A stretch of DNA of 64,000 nucleotides, taken from Roseateles_B sp041912595 (GTDB lineage: Bacteria > Pseudomonadota > Gammaproteobacteria > Burkholderiales > Burkholderiaceae_C). The position numbers were made by a program, and so were the translations under genes. Positions within the stretch are counted from its first letter, which is position 1, and each line of letters starts with the position of its first letter. Below are positions 7,825 through 16,224 of this stretch, in pieces. The DNA lies in the NCBI GenBank assembly GCA_041912595.1, contig JAYRMR010000022.1, positions 18,610-82,609 on the forward strand. Direction: 5' to 3'. The notes under the pieces were generated by a model. That model was not told the DNA's origin, did not search any database, and worked only from the letters and a program-made list of their open reading frames with translations.

Positions 7825-8631
7825 TCAGGTCTTGATTTGAAGCAGGCGGGAGATGCTCCGCGCGGAATCCAGCAGGCGGGGCAGGGCGGCCTCGAGGAGG
7901 GTCTCGGGCGGGGTGCGGTTGACCTGCGCGCCGATGTTGAGCGCGGCGATGGTCTGGCCCTGGCGGTCGACGATGGGGGCGGCGAGGGACACGAGGCCGT
8001 CCTCGAGCTCCTGGTTCACCAGACACCAGCCCTGGCTTCGCGCCTGGGCGATGCGCGCACGCACCTCGTCCATGTTCATGGCGGTGCGCTGGGTGTAGGG
8101 CTGCCACTTCACCTGGGCGAGATGCTGCTCGAGCTGGGCCTCGGGCAAGCCGGCCAGCAGCACGCGACCCATGGACGTGCACCACGCCGGCAGGCGGCTG
8201 CCCACGCCCAGGTTCACGCTCATGATCTTGCGGGCGGGCACGCGCAGCACGTAGACGATGTCCTGGCCCTCCAGCACGGCCGCGGAGCAGCTCTCCTTGA
8301 GATCGCTGGCCAGCACCTGCATCACCGGCTCGGCAAATTGCCACAGCGGCTGCGAGGACAGATAGGCAAAGCCGAGGTCGAGGATCTTGGGCGTCAGAGA
8401 GAACAGCCGGCCCTCGGTGCGGACATAACCGAGTGTTTCCAGGGTCAGCAGGATGCGGCGCGCACCGGCTCGGGTGAGGCCGCAGCGGCGGGAGACCTCG
8501 GTGAGCGTCTGGGCCGGCGCCTCGGCGCTGAAGGCGCGGATGACGGACAGGCCGCGGGCGAAGGACTGCACGTAGCTGTCCCCGGGCTTCAAGGCGGTCG
8601 CCCCCTGGGGCTGCGTCGTCGGCTCATCCAT
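7825..8631 (-). CDS. IclR-family transcriptional regulator
   Basis: The 268-residue protein has an N-terminal winged helix (about residues 22-80: SFARGLSVIRAF, LTEVSRRCGLTRAGARRILLTLETLGYV) and the C-terminal IclR effector domain, with WCTSMGRVLLAG, the segment GWCLVNQELEDGLVSLAAPI and ALNIG. This pattern matches the PcaR/PcaU/PobR branch, which usually controls aromatic-acid or beta-ketoadipate genes. No such pathway is adjacent; it is convergent with phaB and divergent from the AIM24 gene (95-base gap), so its targets are not evident. Autoregulation from the 8632-8726 spacer is possible. Confidence 0.9.
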   Translation of the reverse strand: MDEPTTQPQGATALKPGDSYVQSFARGLSVIRAFSAEAPAQTLTEVSRRCGLTRAGARRILLTLETLGYVRTEGRLFSLTPKILDLGFAYLSSQPLWQFAEPVMQVLASDLKESCSAAVLEGQDIVYVLRVPARKIMSVNLGVGSRLPAWCTSMGRVLLAGLPEAQLEQHLAQVKWQPYTQRTAMNMDEVRARIAQARSQGWCLVNQELEDGLVSLAAPIVDRQGQTIAALNIGAQVNRTPPETLLEAALPRLLDSARSISRLLQIKT

Positions 8632-8726
8632 GCGGCGCAGTATAGGCAGAGGCCCCGTGCCAAGCCGTTTTCATTCGTTAACATCACGCCGCCAAGGTTT
8701 ATTTGAATTTTTGAGGAGGACCTGCA

Positions 8727-9539
8727 ATGGCCATGGACGTCGTCGATTACGAGATCAAGGGTGCGGAAATGCAGTTCGTGGAGGTCGAGCTCGACCCCGG
8801 CGAAGCGGCCATCGGCGAGGCCGGCAGCATGATGTTCATGGACGCGGGCATCGCGATGGACACCATCTTCGGTGACGGCTCGGCCAACCAGGGCGGCTTC
8901 TTCGGCAAGCTGCTCGGTGCGGGCAAGCGCCTCGTCACGGGCGAGTCCCTCTTCACCACGATCTACACGAACAACGGCAGCGGCAAGCAGCGCGTGGCCT
9001 TCGCGGCGCCCTACCCGGGCAAGATCCTGCCCATGGACCTGCGCCAGCTCGGCGGCACGCTGATCTGCCAGAAGGACGCCTTCCTGTGCGCGGCGCGCGG
9101 CGTGTCGCTGGGCATCGCCGTGCAGCAGAAGCTCAGCACGGGCTTCTTCGGCGGCGAGGGCTTCATCATGCAGAAGCTCGACGGCGACGGCCTCGCCTTC
9201 GTGCACGCCGGCGGCACGGTGGTGCGCCGCACGCTGCAGCCGGGCCAGACGATCCTCGTCGACACCGGGTGCGTGGTGGCCTACACGCCCAGCGTCAACT
9301 TCGAGATCCAGTACGTCGGCAAGATCAAGACGGCGCTGTTCGGCGGCGAGGGCCTGTTCCTGGCCAAGATGACCGGCCCCGGCGAGGTCTGGCTGCAGAG
9401 CCTGCCCTTCTCGCGCCTGGCCTCGCGCATCTTCGCCGCGGCGCCGCAGAACGGCGGCCGCAAGGAAGAGGGCTCGCTGCTGGGCGGTTTCGGTGCCGGC
9501 GGCGTGCTGGGCTCCATCCTGGGTGGCGACGACGAGTAA
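8727..9539 (+). CDS. AIM24/TIGR00266-family protein
   Basis: This 270-residue protein shows the features of the AIM24 family (formerly DUF124): the early segment FVEVELDPGEAAIGEAGSMM, glycine-rich turns such as GGFFGKLLGAGKRL, and STGFFGGEGFIMQKLDG, then a Gly/Ser-rich tail (GSLLGGFGAGG). The family forms a trimeric beta-prism-like fold; bacterial members have no firmly established biochemical role, while the yeast homologue affects mitochondrial inner-membrane organisation. The ATG at 8727 is preceded by a strong GAGGAGG site. It appears to be a single-gene unit transcribed divergently from the IclR gene. Confidence 0.85.
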   Translation: MAMDVVDYEIKGAEMQFVEVELDPGEAAIGEAGSMMFMDAGIAMDTIFGDGSANQGGFFGKLLGAGKRLVTGESLFTTIYTNNGSGKQRVAFAAPYPGKILPMDLRQLGGTLICQKDAFLCAARGVSLGIAVQQKLSTGFFGGEGFIMQKLDGDGLAFVHAGGTVVRRTLQPGQTILVDTGCVVAYTPSVNFEIQYVGKIKTALFGGEGLFLAKMTGPGEVWLQSLPFSRLASRIFAAAPQNGGRKEEGSLLGGFGAGGVLGSILGGDDE

Positions 9540-9696
9540 GCCGTCACCCCTTTCGCGGGTGCCGGCCGCCGGAACCGGCGATCTGCGCCCGGCTTGAGCC
9601 AGCGCAGCTGGCCGGGCGGCCGGCGATCCGGGCAGGCGAATACACTTGAGGGTGATGGCAGCGTCGATCGCTGCGCCCCCGGTTCAAGGAATTCAC

Positions 9697-10692
9697 ATGT
9701 CCCGTTTCTGCCGGCCCCTGCTGGCCCTGGCCCTGCTGGCCAGCGCGGCCCTGGCCCCGGCCCAGGCCGCCCCGCACCCGTTCTTCGTGCTCAATTCGCT
9801 GGACGCCGACATCAGCGTCATCGACCCGGTGAGCTTCACCCAGATCCGCCGCATCCCGACGGGAAAGGAGCCGCACCACCTCTACCTGACGCCGGACGAC
9901 AAGTCCATGATCGTCGCCAACGCCCTGGGCGATTCGCTGACCTTCATCGACCCGGTCACCGCCCAGGTGCAGCGCGTGCTGCACGGCATCACCGATCCCT
10001 ACCACCTGCGCTTCTCGCCGGACATGAAGTGGTTCATCACGGCGGGCAACCGCCTGGACCACATCGCCCTGTACCGCTGGCAGCCGCAGAACGCCAAGGA
10101 GCCGCTGCAGCTGGTCAAGCGCATCCCGGCCCCCAAGACGCCCAGCCATCTCTACGTCGACACCAAGAGCACGGTGGTCTACGTGAGCCTGCAGGACTCC
10201 GACGAGATCACCGCCATCGACCTGGCCACGCAGGCCGCGCGCTGGAAGGTGCCGGTCGGCAAGATGCCGGCGGACATCTTCCTGACGCAGGACGACAAGC
10301 ACCTGCTGGTGGCGCTCACGGGTGACAGCCATGTCGAGGTCTACGACGTGAGCGGCCCCGCGCCCAAGCTGGTCAAGCGCCTGCTGACGGGCGAGGGCGC
10401 CCACAGCTTCCGCTCGATGGGCGACAAGCGCCATGTGCTGGTCAGCAATCGCGCCAACAACACCATCAGCAAGATCGACCTGCAGAGCTTCACGGTGGCC
10501 GAGACCTTCAAGGCGCCCGGCGGCCCGGACGACATGGAGATCCTGCCCGACGGCAAGACGCTGCTGGTGACCTCGCGCTGGGCCCGCAAGCTGACCATGA
10601 TCGACCTGCAGACGAAGAAGATCGTCAAGCAGGTGAACGTGGGCAAGTCGCCTCACGGGGTCTGGACCCTGGACCATGTGTCGAGGCAGTGA
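9697..10692 (+). CDS. Secreted YVTN-type beta-propeller protein
   Basis: The 331-residue product starts with a signal peptide (MSRFCRPLLALALLASAALAPAQA) and continues with repeated blade units containing D-x-S-V-I-D-P, LTPDDKSMIVAN, LYVDTKSTVVYVS, LTQDDKHLLVAL and LPDGKTLLVTSR. These are typical of periplasmic YVTN/cytochrome-D1-like seven-bladed propellers, whose general role is protein or cofactor binding. The ATG at 9697 has an AAGGA site and begins the signal peptide; an in-frame upstream start would bury it. The stop overlaps the next start (TGATG at 10690-10694), so the propeller and the deacetylase are co-translated and may act together in the periplasm. Confidence 0.85.
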   Translation: MSRFCRPLLALALLASAALAPAQAAPHPFFVLNSLDADISVIDPVSFTQIRRIPTGKEPHHLYLTPDDKSMIVANALGDSLTFIDPVTAQVQRVLHGITDPYHLRFSPDMKWFITAGNRLDHIALYRWQPQNAKEPLQLVKRIPAPKTPSHLYVDTKSTVVYVSLQDSDEITAIDLATQAARWKVPVGKMPADIFLTQDDKHLLVALTGDSHVEVYDVSGPAPKLVKRLLTGEGAHSFRSMGDKRHVLVSNRANNTISKIDLQSFTVAETFKAPGGPDDMEILPDGKTLLVTSRWARKLTMIDLQTKKIVKQVNVGKSPHGVWTLDHVSRQ

Positions 10693-11501
10693 TGAAGCAG
10701 TGGATGGTGGCGCCGGCCCTGGCCGTCGCCGTGGTGACGGCGCAGGCGGCGTGCAAGGCCGATGAAAAGCCGGTCTTCCTGAGTTTCGACACGGGCCACA
10801 TGGGCGTCGCGCCCCTGGTGGCGGACCTGCTCAAGCGCTACGACGCGCAGGCCACCTTCTTCCTCGCCAACGAGCCCACGCTGTCGGACGGCCGCACGCT
10901 GGACGAGGAATGGGCGCCGTGGTGGCGCGCCCGCGCGGCGGAAGGCCACGACTTCGGCTCGCACACCTGGTCGCACGACATCTGGATGGAGGACCTGCCG
11001 GACGGGCGCTTCCGCATGAAGGTGCAGGCCGGCATCGAGCCGCCGAAGATCCGGGACCTCAGCGCCGCCGAGTACTGCGAGGAGCTCAACCGGACCGCCC
11101 AGCGCTTCACCGAGATGACGGGCCAGCGCCTGGATCCCATCTTCCGCGCGCCCGCCGGCCGGACCTCGCCCGCGCTGCTGGCGGCGGCCAAGTCCTGCGG
11201 CTACACGCATGTGGGCTGGAGCCCCGCCGGCTTCCTGGGCGACGAGCTGCCCTCGGAGCGCTATTCCAACGAGCAGCTGCTCAGCCGGGCGCTGAAGAAC
11301 GTCAAGCCGGGCGACATCCTCATGGCCCATCTGGGCATCTGGTCGCGCCAGGACGCGTGGGCGCCCGCCGTGCTGGAGCCGCTGATGAAGGGGCTCAAGG
11401 ACAAGGGCTACTGCTTCGCCCCGCTGCGCGAGCATCCCCGTTACGCCGGCCTGCTCAAGGGCGGCAGCCCCGAGCGCCCGCTGGCCGCCCGCAAGCCCTG
11501 A
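10692..11501 (+). CDS. Periplasmic polysaccharide deacetylase-family protein (NodB domain)
   Basis: The 269-residue protein has a signal-like N-terminus (cleavage probably after AQA) and a NodB homology domain. Motif 1 is LSFDTGH (Asp33, Thr34), motif 2 is GSHTWSH (His91, His95), motif 3 is FRAPAGR, and a late ILMAHLG supplies the motif-5 His. In classical members motif 1 is TFDDG, where the second Asp binds the metal; here that position is Thr. The enzyme may use a different metal site or substrate, or be weakly active. The substrate (peptidoglycan, chitin-like or exopolysaccharide) cannot be told. I prefer the ATG at 10692 over the adjacent GTG at 10689. Confidence 0.82.
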   Translation: MKQWMVAPALAVAVVTAQAACKADEKPVFLSFDTGHMGVAPLVADLLKRYDAQATFFLANEPTLSDGRTLDEEWAPWWRARAAEGHDFGSHTWSHDIWMEDLPDGRFRMKVQAGIEPPKIRDLSAAEYCEELNRTAQRFTEMTGQRLDPIFRAPAGRTSPALLAAAKSCGYTHVGWSPAGFLGDELPSERYSNEQLLSRALKNVKPGDILMAHLGIWSRQDAWAPAVLEPLMKGLKDKGYCFAPLREHPRYAGLLKGGSPERPLAARKP

Positions 11502-11525
11502 CCCCCCGGAGAGACGACCTCGCGC

Positions 11526-12533
11526 ATGGACTGGTTCACCGATCTTTTCGCCCAAGCCCAGCAATGGCTGTTCGAGCTGGTGGTGCAGCCGCTGGGCTTC
11601 GGCCTCGGCCTTGGCAACCGGCTGGAGGAGGCCTATGACGGCACCGGCTGGCTGCTGGTCGGCCTCGTCCAGGTGCTGCTGATGCTGGTGGTGATCCGCA
11701 GCCTGGAGCGCTGGCGCCCCGTCGAGCCGCAGCAGGACCGCCGCGCCGTGCGGGTGGACGTGCTCTACACCCTGATCCATCGCCTCGGGCTCTTCCGCCT
11801 CGCGATGTTCTTCAGCCTGGACCCGCTGCTGGACATGGTCTCCGGCGAGATGCGGCTGGCCGGCTTGCCCACCTGGCAGCTGGACGCCCTGTGGCCCGGC
11901 ATCACCGACCTGCCCTGGGTGAGCTTCGTGCTCTACCTGCTGGTCTTCGATTTCTGCAACTACTGGCTGCACCGCGCGCAGCACCAGTTCGAGTGGTGGT
12001 GGGCCCTGCATTCGCTGCACCACAGCCAGCGGTCGATGAGCATGTGGAGCGACAACCGCAACCACCTGCTGGACGACGTCCTGCGCGATGTCTTCTTCGT
12101 GCTGCTGGCCCGCTTCATCGGCGTGGAGCCGGGGCAGTTCGTGGCGCTCGTCGCCTTCTCGCAGCTGATGGAGAACCTGCAGCACGCCAATGTGCGCCTG
12201 TGGTTCGGCCCGGTGCTGGAGCGGCTCTTCGTGAGCCCGCGCTTCCATCGCCTGCACCATTCCATCGGCATCGGGCACGAGTCCGGCGGCAAGGGCACGC
12301 TGGGCGGGCACAACTTCGCGGTGCTGTTCCCCGTCTGGGACATTCTCTTCCGCACGGCCAATTTCGAGCTGCGCTACGACGCCACGGGCGTGCGCGACCA
12401 GCTGGACGAGGAGGGCGCCCGGGACTACGGCCGCGGCTTCTGGGCCCAGCAATGGCTCGGCCTGAAGCGCCTCGCCGGGGCGCTGCGCCCGGCCGCGCGG
12501 CCGTCGCTCCAGGGCCGGCCCGAGCGCTCCTGA
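11526..12533 (+). CDS. Sterol desaturase / fatty acid hydroxylase superfamily membrane enzyme
   Basis: This 335-residue integral membrane protein has the histidine clusters of the di-iron hydroxylase superfamily: LHRAQHQ, LHSLHHSQ and HRLHHSIGIGH, set among hydrophobic helices near residues 45-60, 85-110 and 135-150. Such enzymes hydroxylate or desaturate lipids, carotenoids or sterol-like substrates using oxygen. Bacterial members of this branch are rarely characterised. It follows the deacetylase by 24 bases and could share its transcript; whether it modifies a membrane lipid linked to the envelope genes next to it is inference. Confidence 0.85.
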   Translation: MDWFTDLFAQAQQWLFELVVQPLGFGLGLGNRLEEAYDGTGWLLVGLVQVLLMLVVIRSLERWRPVEPQQDRRAVRVDVLYTLIHRLGLFRLAMFFSLDPLLDMVSGEMRLAGLPTWQLDALWPGITDLPWVSFVLYLLVFDFCNYWLHRAQHQFEWWWALHSLHHSQRSMSMWSDNRNHLLDDVLRDVFFVLLARFIGVEPGQFVALVAFSQLMENLQHANVRLWFGPVLERLFVSPRFHRLHHSIGIGHESGGKGTLGGHNFAVLFPVWDILFRTANFELRYDATGVRDQLDEEGARDYGRGFWAQQWLGLKRLAGALRPAARPSLQGRPERS

Positions 12534-12632
12534 CCCCTGACCCTCGACACGGCGGGCCCACGCCCGGCCTTGCTATGCTGAGGCCCCCAGCGTTCCCGGC
12601 GACGGACCGGGCGCTGACTGTCGAGGAGATCC

Positions 12633-13559
12633 ATGCTCAGCACCCTGTCCCGCGTGGCTGACGCCTTCTGGCGTGCCGCGGCCTACTGCCTGCACCCGCG
12701 CGTCATCGCGCTGTCCCTGCTGCCCCTGCTGATCGCGGGGCCGCTGGCCTGGGGGCTGATGTACTTCTTCTGGGAGCCGGCGGTCGACGGCGTGCGGGCG
12801 ACGCTGGAATCCTGGCGCCTGATCGAGACCGTGCTGACCTGGCTGGACCATGTCGGCCTGCAAGGGCTGCGCACGGCCATCGCGCCGCTGGTGCTGCTGG
12901 CCCTGGCGGTGCCGGCGCTGCTGGTCTTCAGCCTGCTGCTCGTGGCGGTCCTCATGACCCCCGCGATGACGAACCTGGTGGCGCAGCGCCGCTTCCCCGG
13001 GCTCGAACGCAAGCGGGGCGCGCCGTTCTGGCTGAGCGTGCTGTGGTCCCTCGGGCACACGGTCCTGGCCTTGCTGGCGCTGCTGCTGAGCCTGCCCTTC
13101 TGGCTGATCCCGCCGCTGGCGCTGTTCCTGCCGCCGCTGATCTGGGGCTGGCTGGGCTACCGCGTCTTCGGCTTCGACGCCCTGGCCGAGCACGCCTCCC
13201 GCATCGAGCGGCGGCGCATCCTGGCCGAGCACCGCGTGCCGCTGCTGGGGCTGGGCGTGCTGACCGGCTTCCTGGGCGCCGCGCCCACCGCGATCTGGGC
13301 CTTCGGCGTGCTGAGCCTGGCGCTCGCGCCCTTCCTGATCCTGGCCTCGGTCTTCCTCTACACCCTGGTGTTCGCGTTCAGCTCGCTGTGGTTCGCCCAC
13401 TACTGCCTGCAGGCGCTGCACGAGCTGCGGCAGTCCCGCGCCGCCGAGGCGCCCGGCGATCTGCTGGATCCCCGGCCGGCCGACGAGGCGGCGCCCCCCG
13501 CGCTCGAGGACGCGCAGGAGGTGCCGCCCGCGCTGCCGGCGCCCTCGTCGCCCCACTGA
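12633..13559 (+). CDS. EI24/CysZ-like integral membrane protein
   Basis: The 308-residue protein opens with FWRAAAYCLHPRVIALSLLPLLI, the typical start of EI24-domain (CysZ-like) proteins, and contains several long hydrophobic segments (about residues 25-45, 80-110, 140-175 and 205-250). Its Pro/Ala-rich C-terminal tail is probably cytoplasmic. E. coli CysZ is a sulfate permease; many Burkholderiales homologues are annotated only as EI24 proteins, so sulfate transport is a family-level guess. It lies 13 bases before the CinA-like gene and probably forms an operon with it. A TATGCT element at about 12573 may be its -10. Confidence 0.8.
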   Translation: MLSTLSRVADAFWRAAAYCLHPRVIALSLLPLLIAGPLAWGLMYFFWEPAVDGVRATLESWRLIETVLTWLDHVGLQGLRTAIAPLVLLALAVPALLVFSLLLVAVLMTPAMTNLVAQRRFPGLERKRGAPFWLSVLWSLGHTVLALLALLLSLPFWLIPPLALFLPPLIWGWLGYRVFGFDALAEHASRIERRRILAEHRVPLLGLGVLTGFLGAAPTAIWAFGVLSLALAPFLILASVFLYTLVFAFSSLWFAHYCLQALHELRQSRAAEAPGDLLDPRPADEAAPPALEDAQEVPPALPAPSSPH

Positions 13560-13572
13560 CCGGAGGGATGCC

Positions 13573-14367
13573 ATGCGAGTCGGACTGATCATCGTCGGGG
13601 ACGAAATCCTCTCGGGCAAGCGCCAGGACAAGCACCTGGCGGCCACCATCGAGCGCCTGGCCGCGCGGGGCATGGGCCTCGCCTGGGCCCGCTACATCGG
13701 CGACGACCGCGACGCCCAGACGGCGGTCCTGCGCGAGGCCTTCGCCAGCGGCGACCTCGTCTTCAGCTGCGGCGGCATCGGCGCCACGCCGGACGACCAC
13801 AGCCGGCAGGCCGCGGCCGCGGCGCTCGGGCGCCCGCTCGTGCTGCATCCGGAGGCGCGGGCGCTCATCTGGCAGCGCATCCAGGAGATGGCGCAGGAGC
13901 AGGGCAGCACGGCCGACGAGCACGCGCCGGACACCCAGCGCCGCTTCCAGATGGGCGAGTTCCCGGCGGGCGCCGGCCTCATCCCGAATCCCTACAACCG
14001 CATTCCCGGCTTCTTCGTGGGCGACGTCCATTTCGTGCCGGGCTTCCCGGTGATGGCCCACCCGATGATGGAATGGGTGCTGGACACCCGCTACCCGCAG
14101 CTGCGGCGCGAGCGCACCGTGCGGGAGCGCTCGGTGATCCTGCCCGGCGCCCTGGAAGGGACGCTCACGCCCCTGATGCTTCGGCTCGAGGCGGAGTTCC
14201 CGGGCATCAAGGTCTTCAGCCTGCCCAGCGTGGACCACCCCCAGTGGGGCCGCCATGTGGAATTGGGCGTCAAGGGCGATGCCGGCTCGCTGGAGGCGGC
14301 CTTTGCGGCGATGAAGGCCGGGCTTGCCCAACTTGGTGCATCCATTGGCACCGAATTGGTGCGATGA
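13573..14367 (+). CDS. CinA-like molybdopterin-binding (MoCF) domain protein
   Basis: The 264-residue protein consists mainly of a MoaB/Mog-type domain: VGLIIVGDEILSGKRQDKH, FSCGGIGATPDDHS and VHFVPGFPVMAHPM are the MoCF signatures found at the N-terminus of CinA. The C-terminal pyridine-nucleotide deamidase domain of full CinA is missing, so this is the stand-alone 'competence/damage-inducible protein A' type. A role in nucleotide repair or cofactor handling is possible but unproven. Its last 44 bases overlap the first NtrC-like sites of the glnA control region. Confidence 0.85.
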   Translation: MRVGLIIVGDEILSGKRQDKHLAATIERLAARGMGLAWARYIGDDRDAQTAVLREAFASGDLVFSCGGIGATPDDHSRQAAAAALGRPLVLHPEARALIWQRIQEMAQEQGSTADEHAPDTQRRFQMGEFPAGAGLIPNPYNRIPGFFVGDVHFVPGFPVMAHPMMEWVLDTRYPQLRRERTVRERSVILPGALEGTLTPLMLRLEAEFPGIKVFSLPSVDHPQWGRHVELGVKGDAGSLEAAFAAMKAGLAQLGASIGTELVR

Positions 14368-14396
14368 TGGCGCTCGAATGGCTCCAGATTGGTGCA
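14324..14396 (+). promoter_or_regulatory. NtrC-binding site cluster upstream of glnA
   Basis: The NtrC consensus is TGCACC-N5-GGTGCA. At 14347-14363 the sequence is GGCACC-GAATT-GGTGCG (10 of 12), and at 14380-14396 GGCTCC-AGATT-GGTGCA (10 of 12). A weaker copy ending in a perfect GGTGCA half-site lies at 14324-14340. The cluster sits about 140-215 bases before the sigma54 promoter and partly inside the 3' end of the CinA-like gene, the usual enhancer position. Confidence 0.75.
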
Positions 14397-14537
14397 TGCC
14401 CCGGAGGGCCTGAACGCTGGCTTGTCGATCGGCGTCATGTCCCGGCAAGGGGCGGCGGCGCATAATCCCGCGTCGCCAGGGCCTGTGCACCGGGCTGGGC
14501 CGCCGCCGGATGAGGCGGGGGCCGCCATGCAACGCTT

Positions 14538-14553
14538 TGGCACGAAACCTGCT
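14538..14553 (+). promoter_or_regulatory. Sigma54 promoter of glnA
   Basis: TGGCACG-AAAC-CTGCT matches the -24/-12 consensus TGGCACG-N4-TTGCW at all but one position, with correct GG-N10-GC spacing. Transcription would start near 14564 and leave a leader of about 80 bases before glnA. With the upstream NtrC sites it forms a standard nitrogen-regulated enhancer-promoter. Confidence 0.8.
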
Positions 14554-14646
14554 CTGTTTTTGGTGCATGCGCCGCCGGCTCGAGATCAGCCGCGGCGCCC
14601 GCCGAATTCCGAGACCCCCATACCTGCTACCCGCTAGGAGTGATTG

Positions 14647-16062
14647 ATGGCCAAGACCGTCGCTGATGTGATGAAGATGGTGAAGGAGAACGAAGTCAAG
14701 TTCGTCGACTTCCGTTTCACCGATACCCGTGGCAAGGAACAGCACGTGTCCGTGCCTGTGTCTCACTTCGATGAAGACAAGTTCACGTCGGGCCATGCCT
14801 TCGACGGTTCGTCGATCGCCGGCTGGAAGGGCATCGAAGCCTCCGACATGCTGCTGATGCCGGATCCCAACACGGCCAACATCGACCCCTTCTTCGAAGA
14901 GCCGACCCTGATCCTGACCTGCGACGTCATCGATCCGGCCGACGGCAAGGCCTATGAGCGCGATCCCCGCTCCCTGGCCAAGCGCGCCGAAGCCTATCTG
15001 AAGGCCTCCGGCCTGGGCGACGCCGCCTTCTTCGGTCCCGAGCCCGAGTTCTTCATCTTCGACTCCGTGCGCTGGGCCAATGACATGTCCGGCTGCTTCT
15101 TCAAGATCGAATCCGAAGAAGCCGCCTGGAACACCGGCAAGGAATACGAGCACGGCAACAGCGGCTACCGTCCCACCGTCAAGGGCGGCTACTTCCCCGT
15201 GCCCCCGGTCGACAGCGGCCAGGACATGCGCTCGGAGATGTGCCTGATCCTTGAATCGCTGGGCATCCCCGTCGAAGTGCACCACCACGAAGTGGCGAAC
15301 GCCGGCCAGATGGAAATCGGCACGAAGTTCAGCTCGCTGGTCGAGCGCGCCGACTGGACGCAGCTGCAGAAGTACGTGATCCAGAACGTGGCCCACGCCT
15401 ACGGCAAGACCGCCACCTTCATGCCCAAGCCCATCGTCGGCGACAACGGCAGCGGCATGCACGTGCACCAGTCCGTGTGGAAGGACGGCAAGAACCTGTT
15501 CGCCGGTGACGGCTATGCAGGCCTGAGCGATTTCGCCCTGTACTACATCGGCGGCATCATCAAGCACGCCCGCGCCCTGAACGCCATCACGAACCCCGGC
15601 ACCAACAGCTACAAGCGCCTGGTCCCCGGCTTCGAAGCCCCGGTGAAGCTGGCCTACTCGGCCAAGAACCGCTCGGCCTCGATCCGCATCCCGTACGTCG
15701 CGAACCCCAAGGGCCGCCGCGTGGAAGCCCGCTTCCCGGATCCCAGCGCCAACCCCTACCTGTGCTTCGCTGCCCTGCTGATGGCCGGCCTGGACGGCGT
15801 GGAGAACAAGATCCATCCGGGCGAAGCCGCCACGAAGGACCTGTACCACCTGCCCCCGGAAGAAGACGCGAAGATCCCGACCGTCTGCCACAGCCTGGAT
15901 CAGGCCCTGGAATATCTGGACAAGGACCGTGCCTTCCTGACCAAGGGCGGCGTGTTCACCGATGCCTTCATCGATGCCTACATCGACCTGAAGATGCAGG
16001 AAGTGACCCGTTTCCGCATGGCCACCCACCCGGTCGAGTACGACATGTACTACGCCCTGTGA
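14647..16062 (+). CDS. glnA: Type I glutamine synthetase
   Basis: The 471-residue enzyme makes glutamine from glutamate, ammonia and ATP, and is the main target of nitrogen control. Seen in the sequence are FDGSSIAGWKGIEASDM, GPEPEFFIFDSV, the ATP-binding segment starting KPIVGDNGSGMHVHQS, and NPGTNSYKRLVPGFEAP. The adenylylation tyrosine is Tyr400 in KDLYHLPPEE, so activity should be switched by GlnE. The ATG at 14647 follows TAGGAG; a TTG just upstream is ignored. A sigma54/NtrC control region precedes the gene, a strong terminator follows it, and ntrB and ntrC lie downstream. Confidence 0.98.
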   Translation: MAKTVADVMKMVKENEVKFVDFRFTDTRGKEQHVSVPVSHFDEDKFTSGHAFDGSSIAGWKGIEASDMLLMPDPNTANIDPFFEEPTLILTCDVIDPADGKAYERDPRSLAKRAEAYLKASGLGDAAFFGPEPEFFIFDSVRWANDMSGCFFKIESEEAAWNTGKEYEHGNSGYRPTVKGGYFPVPPVDSGQDMRSEMCLILESLGIPVEVHHHEVANAGQMEIGTKFSSLVERADWTQLQKYVIQNVAHAYGKTATFMPKPIVGDNGSGMHVHQSVWKDGKNLFAGDGYAGLSDFALYYIGGIIKHARALNAITNPGTNSYKRLVPGFEAPVKLAYSAKNRSASIRIPYVANPKGRRVEARFPDPSANPYLCFAALLMAGLDGVENKIHPGEAATKDLYHLPPEEDAKIPTVCHSLDQALEYLDKDRAFLTKGGVFTDAFIDAYIDLKMQEVTRFRMATHPVEYDMYYAL

Positions 16063-16101
16063 TGGGGATGCGCGGGGTGTCTGCACGGACCGCGCAACAA
16101 G

Positions 16102-16131
16102 AGGGACGGCACCTGCCGTCCCTTTTTCTTT
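16102..16131 (+). terminator. Intrinsic terminator after glnA
   Basis: AGGGACGGCA and TGCCGTCCCT form a 10-bp GC-rich stem (effective loop ACCT) followed by TTTTTCTTTT. It starts 40 bases after the glnA stop and would separate the glnA transcript from the downstream DUF4124-like, ntrB and ntrC genes. Confidence 0.9.
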
Positions 16132-16224
16132 TGTTGCGGGGTGTTTGCAGGCGTCATTCCGACGCGATGTTCGGCCCGGGATGCGCCACAATGGCTGCTC
16201 TTGGCTCCGAACGCGCCCCGCTGC

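Noticed and set aside
14557..14570. A further GGTGCATGC half-site downstream of the glnA sigma54 promoter
   Set aside because: Its left arm has no match to the NtrC consensus and it would lie at the transcription start, so it is not counted as an enhancer site.
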